Assembly (NCBI RefSeq): GCF_001570525.1
Contig: NZ_BBXC01000018.1
Location: 69,365-133,364, forward strand
From: Herbidospora sakaeratensis
Lineage (GTDB): Bacteria; Actinomycetota; Actinomycetes; Streptosporangiales; Streptosporangiaceae
Length of the DNA stretch: 64,000 nucleotides
Direction: 5' to 3'
The notes beneath the pieces were generated by a model. It was not told where the DNA came from, made no database searches, and saw only the letters and a list, made by a program, of their open reading frames with translations. Numbering within the stretch: the stretch's first letter is position 1; every line of letters starts with the position of its first letter. Position numbers and translations under genes: made by a program. Shown here piece by piece: positions 33,655 through 41,368 of the stretch.

Positions 33655-34572
33655 TCAATCTCCTATGACCTTCAGGCCGCCCGCGACGAGGTCGGCGCGG
33701 AGCAGCGCGATCTGTTCAGGTGTTGCCTCGACCAGCGGCAGCCGCATGGGACCGGCTTCCTGGCCGACAAGTCTCAGTGCGGCCTTCGCCATGATCGCCC
33801 CACCGGCCTGGTTCATGATCCCCGAAATGACGGGGGTCAGGCGCAGGTGGATCTCGCGGGCTCCCGCGACGTCACCCTGGCGATACCGCTTGATCATCTC
33901 TGCGAGGTCGGCCCCCGCGACGTGCCCGATGACGCTCACGAACCCGGCCGCGCCGACCGACAACCACGGCAGGTTGACCGCGTCGTCGCCGGAGTAGAAG
34001 ACCAGGTCGGTCGCGAGCATGACCTCGGACGTGGTGTGGAAGTCGGCCTTGGCGTCCTTCACCGCGACGATGCGCGGATGCTGCGCCAGCCGTATCAGCG
34101 TCTCACGCGCGATGGGGATGACCGACCGCCCGGGGATGTCGTAGAGCATCACCGGCAGCCCGGTCGCATCGGCGATCGAGACGAAGTGGCGGTAGACCCC
34201 CTCCTGCGGGGGACGGCTGTAATAAGGCGTGACCGCCAGCAGACCGTGGGCGCCGGCCCGTTCTGCCGCCTTCGCCGCCTTCACGCTGTGGGCGGTGTCG
34301 TAGGTGCCGACACCGGCGACCACGAAGGCCCGGTCTCCGACCGCCTCGACCACGGCGCGCACGAGGAGCTCTTTCTCCTCGTCGGTGGTCGTGGGGCTCT
34401 CACCCGTGGTCCCGCTCACGACGAGGCCGTCATTCCGCTGCTCGTCGACGAGGAAGCCGGCCAGGCGCTGCGCCGCGTCGTAGTCGACGGCTCCGTCGAC
34501 GGTGAAAGGGGTCACCATCGCGGTCAGCATGCGGCCGAAGGGGGCGTCAGAGGTTCCAGTTGGCGATGCCAT
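33655..34572 (-). CDS. dapA: 4-hydroxy-tetrahydrodipicolinate synthase
   Basis: A 305-residue enzyme that condenses pyruvate and aspartate semialdehyde in the lysine/diaminopimelate pathway. The Schiff-base lysine is K172 (IVAVKDAKAD) and the active-site Tyr is Y144 (VMLYDIPGRS); GTTGESPTTTDEE is the DHDPS signature. The ATG at 34572 (MASPTGTSDAPFG) is preferred; further in-frame codons upstream run through a long inverted repeat. The gene is 38 bp upstream of rnj on the same strand. Its pathway partner dapB is 15 kb away at 49780. Confidence 0.93.
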   Translation of the reverse strand: MASPTGTSDAPFGRMLTAMVTPFTVDGAVDYDAAQRLAGFLVDEQRNDGLVVSGTTGESPTTTDEEKELLVRAVVEAVGDRAFVVAGVGTYDTAHSVKAAKAAERAGAHGLLAVTPYYSRPPQEGVYRHFVSIADATGLPVMLYDIPGRSVIPIARETLIRLAQHPRIVAVKDAKADFHTTSEVMLATDLVFYSGDDAVNLPWLSVGAAGFVSVIGHVAGADLAEMIKRYRQGDVAGAREIHLRLTPVISGIMNQAGGAIMAKAALRLVGQEAGPMRLPLVEATPEQIALLRADLVAGGLKVIGD

Positions 34573-34655
34573 AGACCGAACGGTACCCGGATCCGCCCAA
34601 ACGGTGGACCCCGCCACCCCGCCTGTGGATAACGGCGTGGGCCTACGGGCACGAA

Positions 34656-34701
34656 AGAGGCCGCCGATATGTGCTCGGGGGTACACACATCAGCGGCCTC
34701 T
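34656..34701. repeat. Long inverted repeat in the dapA/ArsR divergent gap
   Basis: An 18-bp stem with two mismatches (34656-34673 with 34684-34701; outer arms AGAGGCCGC/GCGGCCTCT) and a 10-nt loop. It could form in the leader RNA of dapA or act as an insulator between the divergent genes. No U-tract was seen on either side. Confidence 0.5.
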
Positions 34702-34761
34702 ATCCCTCAATCGAGCCGTCTTACGGCCGCGTTACAGACTCTTGGAACTTATTTTCCCGCG

Positions 34762-34791
34762 TTGACATGCAGCCGTTTGGCTGCCTATCGT
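34762..34791 (+). promoter_or_regulatory. Promoter of the ArsR-SRPBCC gene, probably leaderless
   Basis: Perfect -35 TTGACA (34762-34767), 18-bp spacer, and -10 TATCGT (34786-34791). The start of transcription would fall within a base or two of the GTG at 34800. Confidence 0.65.
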
Positions 34792-34799
34792 GCGATGGC

Positions 34800-35597
34800 G
34801 TGGACGACGAGGTTTTCCGTGCGCTGGCCGACCCCAGCCGCCGTCAGTTGCTCGACCGGCTGAACGCCGCCAACGGCCAGACCCTGCGTCAGCTGTGTGA
34901 CGGCCTGACGATGGCCCGCCAGTCGGTGAGCAAGCACCTGGCCGTCCTGGAGTCGGCCGGCCTGATCACCACGACCCGGCGCGGCCGCGAAAAACTCCAC
35001 TACCTGAACGCCGAACCGATCAACGCCATCGCCGACCGCTGGCTCGGCCGATACACCCGGGCCCGGGCGAGCGCCCTGGCCGATCTCAAGACCGCATTGG
35101 AGCACCGCCCCATGAGCCCGACCGCGTTCGCCTACACGACGTACATCAAGACGACCCCCGAACGCCTCTGGGAGGCCCTGACCACTCCGGAGTTCACCCG
35201 CCAGTACTGGGGCGTGTCGCTGGAGTCGACGTGGGAAGTGGGCGCGCCGGTGACGTGGGGAATGGGCGAGGTCCGCATGGACGACCCCGCCCACCAGGTC
35301 GTTTTGGAGTCGAAGCCCCACGAGCGGCTGTCGTACACCTGGCACACCCTGACCGACGAGTTCGCCGCCGCCGTTGACCTGACGGGGGACAAACTGGCCG
35401 CCTGGCGGGCCGAGCCGCGCTCGAAGGTGACCTTCACTCTGGAGCCGATGGGCGAGCTGGTGAAACTGACGGTGATCCACGACGACTTCATGGAGGGCTC
35501 GGCGATCCTGCCCGAGATCAGCCAGGGGTGGCCGGCGATCCTGTCGAACCTGAAGACCTACCTGGAGACGGGCGAAACCCTGCCCGCCCTGAACTGA
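34800..35597 (+). CDS. ArsR-family HTH fused to an SRPBCC (AHSA1-like) domain
   Basis: A 265-residue fusion. The ArsR winged helix spans about 1-90 (VFRALADPSRRQLLDRLNAA; MARQSVSKHLAVLESAGLI). The rest is an SRPBCC/AHSA1 ligand-binding fold (TTPERLWEALTTPEFTRQYW ... GWPAILSNLKTYLETG). No metal-binding cysteine pair is seen in the HTH, so it likely senses an organic ligand through the SRPBCC pocket. The GTG at 34800 was chosen from the promoter position and the start of homology; an in-frame ATG 43 codons upstream would extend through the promoter. It is divergent from dapA. Confidence 0.82.
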   Translation: MDDEVFRALADPSRRQLLDRLNAANGQTLRQLCDGLTMARQSVSKHLAVLESAGLITTTRRGREKLHYLNAEPINAIADRWLGRYTRARASALADLKTALEHRPMSPTAFAYTTYIKTTPERLWEALTTPEFTRQYWGVSLESTWEVGAPVTWGMGEVRMDDPAHQVVLESKPHERLSYTWHTLTDEFAAAVDLTGDKLAAWRAEPRSKVTFTLEPMGELVKLTVIHDDFMEGSAILPEISQGWPAILSNLKTYLETGETLPALN

Positions 35598-35783
35598 GCC
35601 TCGGCCCGCGCCGACGCGAAGGCTTCCGGACCGACCCTCCCAGACGAACGGACCGCGCACTTTCAGGACCGCTTCAGGACAGGGCGGGGCGCACTGAGCC
35701 ACCCAGCCCCTCACCGGACCTGCCACTGGACCTCTCGCCGGATTGTTGCTGGGCAAGCTTGGTCCAGGAGATGGCTTGGCCGG

Positions 35784-36370
35784 GCACGCGGCCTGTCCCG
35801 GCGAGAACCTGCCCGAGCACGCGGCGCGGGCTGGCTGCCCAGGCGAGAGCCTCCTGCCCGAGCACGCGGCCCGTGTCCAGGCGAGGGCCTGTACGGGCAC
35901 ACGGCGCGGGCTGGCTGCCCAGGCGAGACCTTCCTGCCTGGGCACGCGGCCCGTGTCCAGGTGAGGGCCTGCTCGGGCACGCGGCCTGGCCAGGTGAGAA
36001 CCTGCCCGAGCACGCAGCCTGGCCAGGTGAGAGCCTCCTGCCCGAGCAGGCGGCCTGTGTCCAGGCGAGAGCCTGACCGAGCACGCGGCCTGGCCAGGTG
36101 AGGGCCTGCCTGAGCACGCAGCCTGGCCAGGTGAGAGCCTCCTGCCCGAGCAGGCGGCCTGTGTCCAGGCGAGAGCCTGACCGAGCACGCGGCCTGTCCC
36201 GGCGAGAACCTGCCCGAGCACGCGGCCTGGCCAGGTGAGGGCCTGCCTGAGCACGCAGCCTGGCCAGGTGAGAGCCTCCTGCCCGAGCAGGCGACCTGTG
36301 TCCAGGCGAGAGCCTGACCGAGCACGCGGCTTGGCCAGGTGAGCGCCTGCTCGGGCACACCGCTTGTCCC
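35784..36370. repeat. Minisatellite of 16 units (33-45 bp) with 104-bp higher-order period
   Basis: Units start GCACGCGGC or a variant and share GGCCTG..CAGG.GAG.GCCTG. Lengths in order: 33, 45, 35, 45, 35, 33, 36, 35, 33, 36, 35, 33, 33, 36, 35, 33, then a partial unit. The triplet 33+36+35 (104 bp) occurs three times nearly identically (from 36002, 36106 and 36243). Many units contain the palindrome CCTGGCCAGG. Unit lengths are not multiples of three overall, so it is not a coding repeat although frames stay open. It fills the 845-bp gap between the ArsR gene and the ATPase gene; the first 186 bp hold nothing recognisable. Confidence 0.9.
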
Positions 36371-36442
36371 AAATCAGCGGGACGAGGGGCCCGAAACTCC
36401 GTCTCCGGCGCGCTGGAATACGGACACGTCGCCGCCGGAGTC

Positions 36443-36985
36443 CTACTGCTCCCGCGATGGGAGCCTGCGGACTTCGTGCACACCACCCCTCAGCAGCTCG
36501 CCCGGGAAGACCGGCCCCACCACGGTCACCGGTAAGTCACGCACGGGTGCCGGCGGCGGGCACCAACCAGGCCCGATTTCCGGAAGGGGACGGAGCCGAG
36601 CGCCGGGGTCGTCGAGCTGGGCCCAGGAGGTGACGTACACGTCTCCTAGTCCCTCATGCCCCCACGCCGTGGCCATCGCGCGGACGATCCCGAGGCCGCG
36701 CCCGTGCTCGTCGCCGGGCGAAGGGCGTTTCTCGTGCGGCACGGTCGCCCCGCCGCCGAGATCCGTCACCTCTATACGAATGGAGCGTTCCATCTTAATA
36801 ACGCATATGCGGACAATACCGCCATTAGGGATTCTGCTATGGCGAATGGCATTCGAGAAGAACTCGGAAACGACGACCTCGGCATCAGAGGCGAGCGGGT
36901 GCCCATCGAGGTAGCGGCGCACGAAAAGCCTGGCCACGGCGGTCATCGAAGCTCGTCCAGGCAGGGACAAAGTATGACGATCCAC
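36443..36985 (-). CDS. RsbW-like ATP-binding protein (HATPase_c)
   Basis: A protein of about 180 residues of the GHKL ATPase fold seen in anti-sigma factor kinases. The N-box is VVSEFFSNAIRHS and the G-boxes DLGGGATVP and GRGLGIVRAMAT; a Pro-rich tail follows. Streptomycetes and relatives carry dozens of such small proteins, usually of unknown partner. The GTG at 36985 is preferred because GGAGG lies 8 nt upstream; another GTG at 37000 would add five residues. It is divergent from a GntR regulator gene, a frequent pairing in these bacteria. Confidence 0.75.
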   Translation of the reverse strand: MDRHTLSLPGRASMTAVARLFVRRYLDGHPLASDAEVVVSEFFSNAIRHSRIPNGGIVRICVIKMERSIRIEVTDLGGGATVPHEKRPSPGDEHGRGLGIVRAMATAWGHEGLGDVYVTSWAQLDDPGARLRPLPEIGPGWCPPPAPVRDLPVTVVGPVFPGELLRGGVHEVRRLPSREQ

Positions 36986-37104
36986 GACAGGATCCTCCAC
37001 AGGTCAAGAGTAAAGTTGGAATCACAACTGATGGCCATTACTCTGGGTTGTGCATCGGATACGGGAGGATCGGAATTAACGCTTTACAGTCCAAGGATGG
37101 ATAA

Positions 37105-37827
37105 GTGGCCAACTCCGATCCGGTTTACCTGCGTGTTGTCGAAGACCTCCGCCGTCAGATAACGGAAGGCCTGTTGCAACCCGGAGCGCCGATTCCCTCA
37201 CGGCACCAGATCACCCGGAAGTACGGCGTCGGCGAAACCGCCGCCCGCCACGCGCTTCGAGTGCTGGCCCAAGAAGGGCTGATCATCGGCCGCGTCGGGT
37301 CGGGCCATCGGGTCCGTCAACGGCCGGACCTGCTCCCGCTCCACCGTGCACAGGCCCACTTCTCGACCGACATGCACGCCGTCGGGCGCCGCCCGACGTG
37401 TGACGTCAAGACCGATTCCGCCGAGGCCAGGCCAGACATCGCCGTACGCCTGCGCATCGCCGCCCAATCCCCCGTCACGAGAACGCGCATCGTCTATCGC
37501 AGCGACGGCAAACCCGTGCAGCTCGCGGTGTCGTACGAACCCATCGTCTACAACGACGGCACCGACGACATCACCCAGGTCGCCCACCGCCTCGGCGGCA
37601 ACGGCCTGAAGCTGACCGAGGTGACCGAACACGTGTACGCGCGGGTCCCCCAGCCCGTGGAAAGCGACGTCCTGGACCTTCCGGCCGGCGTCCACGTGCT
37701 TCACGTGGAACGCACCCACTGGGCCGGTGACAAGCCTGTGGAGACCAGCGATGTGATCATTCCGTGTGACCAGTTCCGGCTTGTTTATACGCTTCCTGCT
37801 CCTTATGGGGAACAGACGAGCCGCTGA
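37105..37827 (+). CDS. GntR/HutC-family transcriptional regulator
   Basis: A 240-residue regulator with an N-terminal GntR winged helix (VYLRVVEDLRRQITEGLLQP ... GVGETAARHALRVLAQEGLI) and a C-terminal UTRA effector domain (about 90-235, VTRTRIVYRSDGKPVQLAVS). The GTG start has AAGGATGG upstream. The ligand and targets are unknown. It is divergent from the RsbW-like gene, with a 119-bp A+T-richer gap, and is followed by about 2 kb without recognisable genes. Confidence 0.85.
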   Translation: MANSDPVYLRVVEDLRRQITEGLLQPGAPIPSRHQITRKYGVGETAARHALRVLAQEGLIIGRVGSGHRVRQRPDLLPLHRAQAHFSTDMHAVGRRPTCDVKTDSAEARPDIAVRLRIAAQSPVTRTRIVYRSDGKPVQLAVSYEPIVYNDGTDDITQVAHRLGGNGLKLTEVTEHVYARVPQPVESDVLDLPAGVHVLHVERTHWAGDKPVETSDVIIPCDQFRLVYTLPAPYGEQTSR

Positions 37828-38556
37828 GGCCCTCCTTCCAACGGGCTTCTGAGTTTTGTACGACGGGGTCGCGGGGATCTGCTTCGGCGGGTTCCCGCGA
37901 CTGGCGTTTGGGGGCTTGGACGGGTGGCGCGAGTAGTCGCTGGACGCCTGTAGCGGGTGTGAACGTCGGCTGGAGGAAAGCCCGGACCCGTTTGATAGGG
38001 CAGCGCATTTCCCCAGCTGGGACGCCGGGTCAACTGCGGTCCCACTATGCGTTGGTCATGCAGCACCCGCCAACGGACCCAATCATGATCACGAGCATCG
38101 CCTCGGCGAGAAGAACGTTGACAGCAAGACTGGCGGCCAGCTCTTCGACGCATGGTCACTGCGTGCCGACGTAACGCCCCGGCCGGTCTGGTGGACGATC
38201 CGCAGGCCCGGCCGACACCCACTACACCGATCTGTGTTACTGCTACAACGCCTTCTGGGCCCGCCACCTCCCGCCATGCACGACGCGCCGACCACACCGA
38301 TCAAGACGGTCTTACTGGTCCCCGAGGCGACTTGGTCACTCCATGGTTGATGCGGGTAACGCCGGCGGTGCAGCGGAACTGGCCGGGTCGCTCGACCACG
38401 TACCCAGCAGGCCGGAATCGCTTGCAAGTTTTCATTCCACATCCGCTCGGGCACCTGGCGGGCAAGGAGATTTCCTGACGCCCTGCCGCGAGTTGATGCA
38501 TGCGCGCACGTATACGGTTGTGTTCGGTTTGCGGGTAAGTCTGGCTGTGTTGATGC

Positions 38557-38598
38557 GGCCGGTCGCCGGAACCCCCCGATAGGTACCAGCGACCGGCC
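38557..38598. repeat. Hairpin module H1
   Basis: GGCCGGTCGCCGG (38557-38569) pairs with CCAGCGACCGGCC (38586-38598) with one mismatch; the stem sequence is shared with H2 and H3. A looser CACCC/GGGTG pair follows, echoing the second hairpin of the other modules. Confidence 0.6.
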
Positions 38599-39152
38599 CC
38601 TCACCCCTCAAGTGCACGGAGTCACGAGCAGTGAGAGCTTGGGTGGAGCATCGGGTTGGACCAGACGTACAAGAAGTGCTGCAACGATCAACCTTCGCGG
38701 TGCTGTGTGCAGCCCTCGCGCACGACATGAAAGCGCCGGCAAGCGAGCGCGGGTCCAGTCGAGCGCCTCATCCTCAGGGCACACCGCAGCAGTCAGGCAG
38801 AGAACACACACTGAGTTCCTTGACCGGATCACCAGAGCGGCTCGCTAAGGCGCACCTCAGCCTCGGACAGGGATAGCGCAGGCCAAACACACGGAGCACC
38901 CCGGTCGAGCCGGTCAAGCCCTAGTTCCTGGCACACATCGCACGTCTGTCGTGCACACAGGTGTTGCGTTTCTGTTGTGCATGCATGTCGGGAAGCGTGC
39001 GCTCATGGATCACATGTGGCCGCAAGTGAAGCCTCACCGCTGACAGGTTCTACGACTTTGCGCCCTCAACTTCCACGCAAATCGTCTCGGACCCTCACGG
39101 CACCTAATTCCCTCACCAGCCCTCAAGCCGCGGAAGACGCAACGAAGGTCAA

Positions 39153-39225
39153 CCGGCCGCTGGAAGCTGCCGCGCGTTCCAGCGGCCGGCCTCTCACCAC
39201 CCGACAAGGCAAGGCGGGTGGTGAG
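39153..39225. repeat. Double-hairpin module H2
   Basis: First hairpin: CCGGCCGCTGGAA (39153-39165) with TTCCAGCGGCCGG (39177-39189), 13 bp, 11-nt loop. Second hairpin: CTCACCACCCG (39193-39203) with CGGGTGGTGAG (39215-39225), 11 bp, 11-nt loop. Both are perfect and only 3 bp apart. Confidence 0.75.
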
Positions 39226-39250
39226 CGCCTGGAGGACCTTCTTCTCGACA

Positions 39251-39309
39251 CCGCCGAACTTCGGCGGCACCGAGCAAGAGCGCCGTTGAGCTTGCGCCGA
39301 CGTCGCAAG
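39251..39309. repeat. Two short hairpins between modules H2 and H3
   Basis: CCGCCGAA/TTCGGCGG (39251-39258 with 39260-39267) and CTTGCG/CGCAAG (39291-39296 with 39304-39309). They add to the unbroken series of inverted repeats from 39153 to 39396. Confidence 0.55.
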
Positions 39310-39315
39310 AGGTGT

Positions 39316-39396
39316 GCCGGTCGCTGGAACTATCCCTCGTGCGTTCCAGCGACCGGCCGCTCGCCGTCCCACTGTGGGGGCGATGTGGGGCGGCGA
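39316..39396. repeat. Double-hairpin module H3
   Basis: First hairpin: GCCGGTCGCTGGAAC (39316-39330) with GTTCCAGCGACCGGC (39343-39357), 15 bp perfect, 12-nt loop. Second: TCGCCGTCCCAC (39361-39372) with GTGGGGCGGCGA (39385-39396), one G-T pair. Relative to H2 the first stem has a C to T change on one arm matched by G to A on the other. Confidence 0.75.
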
Positions 39397-39450
39397 GTGC
39401 TTTGAGGCGATTCGGCGCAGGCAGTAGACGCCCTTGTCCGCGTGGCTCAC

Positions 39451-39479
39451 TTTGTCCGACAAATACGATTTGTCAGACA
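39451..39479. promoter_or_regulatory. Operator-like palindrome pair TGTCnGACA
   Basis: TTTGTCCGACAAA (39451-39463) is a perfect palindrome around TGTCCGACA; a second TGTCAGACA lies at 39471-39479, 18 bp on. This looks like a regulator binding site, yet no gene starts within 400 bp on the plus strand, so its purpose is unclear. Confidence 0.45.
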
Positions 39480-39905
39480 CGGACGGGTGCAGACGTTGTT
39501 CGGTCATCCAAATTGGCAGGGGAACCAAAGGCGGCGTCTATTCTCTGCGGTCAACGGAGCCCATCGCTCGAGACTCAGCCAAATCGCCACATAACGGTGC
39601 TTGGCGGTCAATTCGGCCCTGCGGAGAGCATCTTCATACCCTCAACGCCGGCGCACGACAAGCTTCCCGGCCTCAGCCAGGTCGTACAGAACCACCCAGA
39701 GAACAGCGCAAACAAGCCCAGACGGTAGCGACGCAGACATACTCTCGCGAACGAGGCAACAGGGCGTCCTGGTAGAACAATGTCGTTCTAATCAGGGAAA
39801 TCGCGTCACATCCACGCCAGGGACATTAATCACTTCCCGCCACATATCGGATGGACAAATGCGGGCACCGCAAGAACGTCGGTGGGTGATGGTAAAACGA
39901 GCGTC

Positions 39906-40565
39906 ATGGGGTTGCGGGTCAAGGACATGGCGGCTGGCGATCAGCCACGTGAGCGTTTGCTGGAGAAGGGAGGAAACGCTCTGGCCGATCGGGAATTACT
40001 AGCCATACTCCTCGGATCGGGCAGCCGCGGCATGAGTGCCGTCGAGCTCGCCTCGCGGGTGATCTCCCACTGCGGCGATCTCGGCGAACTCGCACGTAGC
40101 GAGCCGCATCGGCTGCTCAGCGTTCCGGGAGTCGGGCCCGCCAAAGCCGCCCGGGTCGCCGCCGCCTTTCATCTTGTACGTCGTTCGCAAAGCGGCCCCG
40201 GCCCATTGCGTATCACCTCCTCGGCCGACCTCGCCGCCCTGGTGGCCCCGCTCCTGCGGGAACAGACGAAGGAGCGCCTGGTCCTGGTGGTGTGCGACGC
40301 CGCCGGCGGGGTGCTCCGCCAGCTGGTGCTCACCGAGGGCGGGAGCGACCACACCTCGCTGCCCGTCCGCGACGTGATCACCGCGGTGCTGACCTCGGGA
40401 GGGGCGGCGTTCGGGGTCGCCCACAACCACCCCAGCGGCTCCACCGAACCCAGCCCCGCTGACGTGGCTTCGACCGACCACCTGCGACACGCTTCCGACA
40501 TCGTTGGCCTCACCTTCCTCGATCACCTTGTGGTCACCGACACCAAGTGGCGCCGCGTTTCGTAA
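39906..40565 (+). CDS. radC: RadC family (JAB/MPN domain) protein
   Basis: A 219-residue UPF0758 protein. Two helix-hairpin-helix-like segments (LADRELLAILLGSG; RLLSVPGVGPAKAARVAAAF) precede a JAB1/MPN metalloprotease-like domain with the zinc motif AHNHPSGSTEPSPAD. Despite the name, a role in DNA repair is doubtful; in several bacteria radC genes travel with mobile elements. The ATG at 39906 (MGLRVKDMAAGDQPRERLL) is the family start; an upstream in-frame ATG adds eight residues. It borders the hairpin-rich gene-free region. Confidence 0.9.
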   Translation: MGLRVKDMAAGDQPRERLLEKGGNALADRELLAILLGSGSRGMSAVELASRVISHCGDLGELARSEPHRLLSVPGVGPAKAARVAAAFHLVRRSQSGPGPLRITSSADLAALVAPLLREQTKERLVLVVCDAAGGVLRQLVLTEGGSDHTSLPVRDVITAVLTSGGAAFGVAHNHPSGSTEPSPADVASTDHLRHASDIVGLTFLDHLVVTDTKWRRVS

Positions 40566-40659
40566 TCCCCAATCTACATATAGGTCTAGTCGCCGTCTAT
40601 AGAGACTTAGCAAGTGTCTGGTTTCTGGGTATACGTACTGTTTGGTCTACGATACGAAG

Positions 40660-41169
40660 ATGCTCGACCGAGAGGGACCCGTGCCGGTCTACAAGCAGAT
40701 AGCCGAGGAGCTCCGGCGGAAGATCGCCGAAGGCGAGCTGAGCCCTGGCGACGCCATCCCCAGCGAGGCGGAACTCGAAGCCGAATACCATGTCGCCCGC
40801 ATGACCGCCCGCCGGGTGGCACGCGAGCTGCGCGACCAGGGCCTCGCCTACACGATCCAGGGAGAGGGCACCTTCGTGGGCACGCCCGACACCCCCCGAT
40901 CGGAACTCCCCGTCTACCAGCAGATCGCGAAAGTCCTGTCAGAGAAGATCCGCTCAGGCGAGTTCCCCGCCAACCGCGCCCTGCCGAGCGAGAAGGCCCT
41001 GATGGCCGAACACGGCGTGGCCAAGGCGACCGTGCGGCAGGCGATCGCGACCCTGCGCAAACAGGGGTACGTGTTCACGGTGCCCTATCGGGGGACGTAC
41101 GCGACAGCCCGCGAGAAGTGGCCCAAGCCGAAGCGCTCGACACCGGCATCCCGCCAGAACGGCCTGTGA
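40660..41169 (+). CDS. Protein with two tandem GntR winged-helix domains and no effector domain
   Basis: A 169-residue protein made of two successive GntR-type DNA-binding domains: residues about 5-70 (PVYKQIAEELRRKIAEGELS ... RMTARRVARELRDQGL) and about 78-145 (PVYQQIAKVLSEKIRSGEFP ... KATVRQAIATLRKQGY). Each has the VY.QIA entry and the (G/E)GT(F/Y) wing end. A basic tail (KWPKPKRS) follows, and no UTRA, FCD or aminotransferase domain is present. The ATG at 40660 was chosen by homology; a -10-like TACGAT at 40648-40653 makes a leaderless message likely. Function unknown. Confidence 0.8.
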   Translation: MLDREGPVPVYKQIAEELRRKIAEGELSPGDAIPSEAELEAEYHVARMTARRVARELRDQGLAYTIQGEGTFVGTPDTPRSELPVYQQIAKVLSEKIRSGEFPANRALPSEKALMAEHGVAKATVRQAIATLRKQGYVFTVPYRGTYATAREKWPKPKRSTPASRQNGL

Positions 41170-41265
41170 CGACAGGACGTTTACGGCCGCGGCCCCCTGA
41201 CACCGACATCGGCCTAATGAGCCTGGGCAGGCGGATCCATCGTCTGCCCAGGTGGGCCGAAACAC

Positions 41266-41343
41266 CCGGCCCGCACACCCGGCCCGCACACCCGGCCCGC
41301 ACACCCGGCCCGCACACCCGGCCCGCACACCCGGCCCACACAC
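41266..41343. repeat. Six tandem copies of a 13-bp repeat
   Basis: CCGGCCCGCACAC is repeated five times exactly and once with one change (CCGGCCCACACAC), then breaks off. It lies in the convergent gap between the double-GntR gene and the frameshifted membrane protein gene. A 13-bp unit shifts the reading frame each time, so it is not a coding repeat. Confidence 0.9.
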
Positions 41344-41368
41344 CCGGCACTATGGGCGGAATCGATTC

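Larger units (their letters stand above)
37828..39905. other. Gene-free 2.1-kb region, visibly less G+C-rich, rich in hairpins
   Basis: No open frame on either strand shows a recognisable family, a sensible start with ribosome binding site, or the strong third-position G+C bias of the neighbours. Short stretches such as NVDSKTGGQLFDAWSLRADV (around 38110-38170, plus strand) look protein-like but are broken by stops, so decayed coding DNA is possible. What can be seen is a set of perfect inverted repeats (38557-38598, 39153-39225, 39251-39267, 39291-39309, 39316-39396) and an operator-like pair at 39451-39479, listed separately. Confidence 0.6.

Noticed and set aside
34785..36254. A 489-codon open frame on the minus strand through the minisatellite
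   Set aside because: It runs antisense through the ArsR-SRPBCC gene and then the repeat array; unit lengths of 33, 35, 36 and 45 bp keep changing frame, and there is no ribosome binding site or family match.
35784..36370. CRISPR array
   Set aside because: Units follow each other without unique spacers, lengths vary, and no cas gene is nearby. It is a minisatellite.
37828..38600. Genes in the gene-free stretch
   Set aside because: Several frames of 60-170 codons overlap on both strands but none has homology, a good start or the expected codon bias; only a broken protein-like fragment is visible.
39906..40565. Evidence for an integrated phage or ICE around radC
   Set aside because: No integrase, relaxase, phage structural gene or attachment repeat was found; radC alone is not enough.
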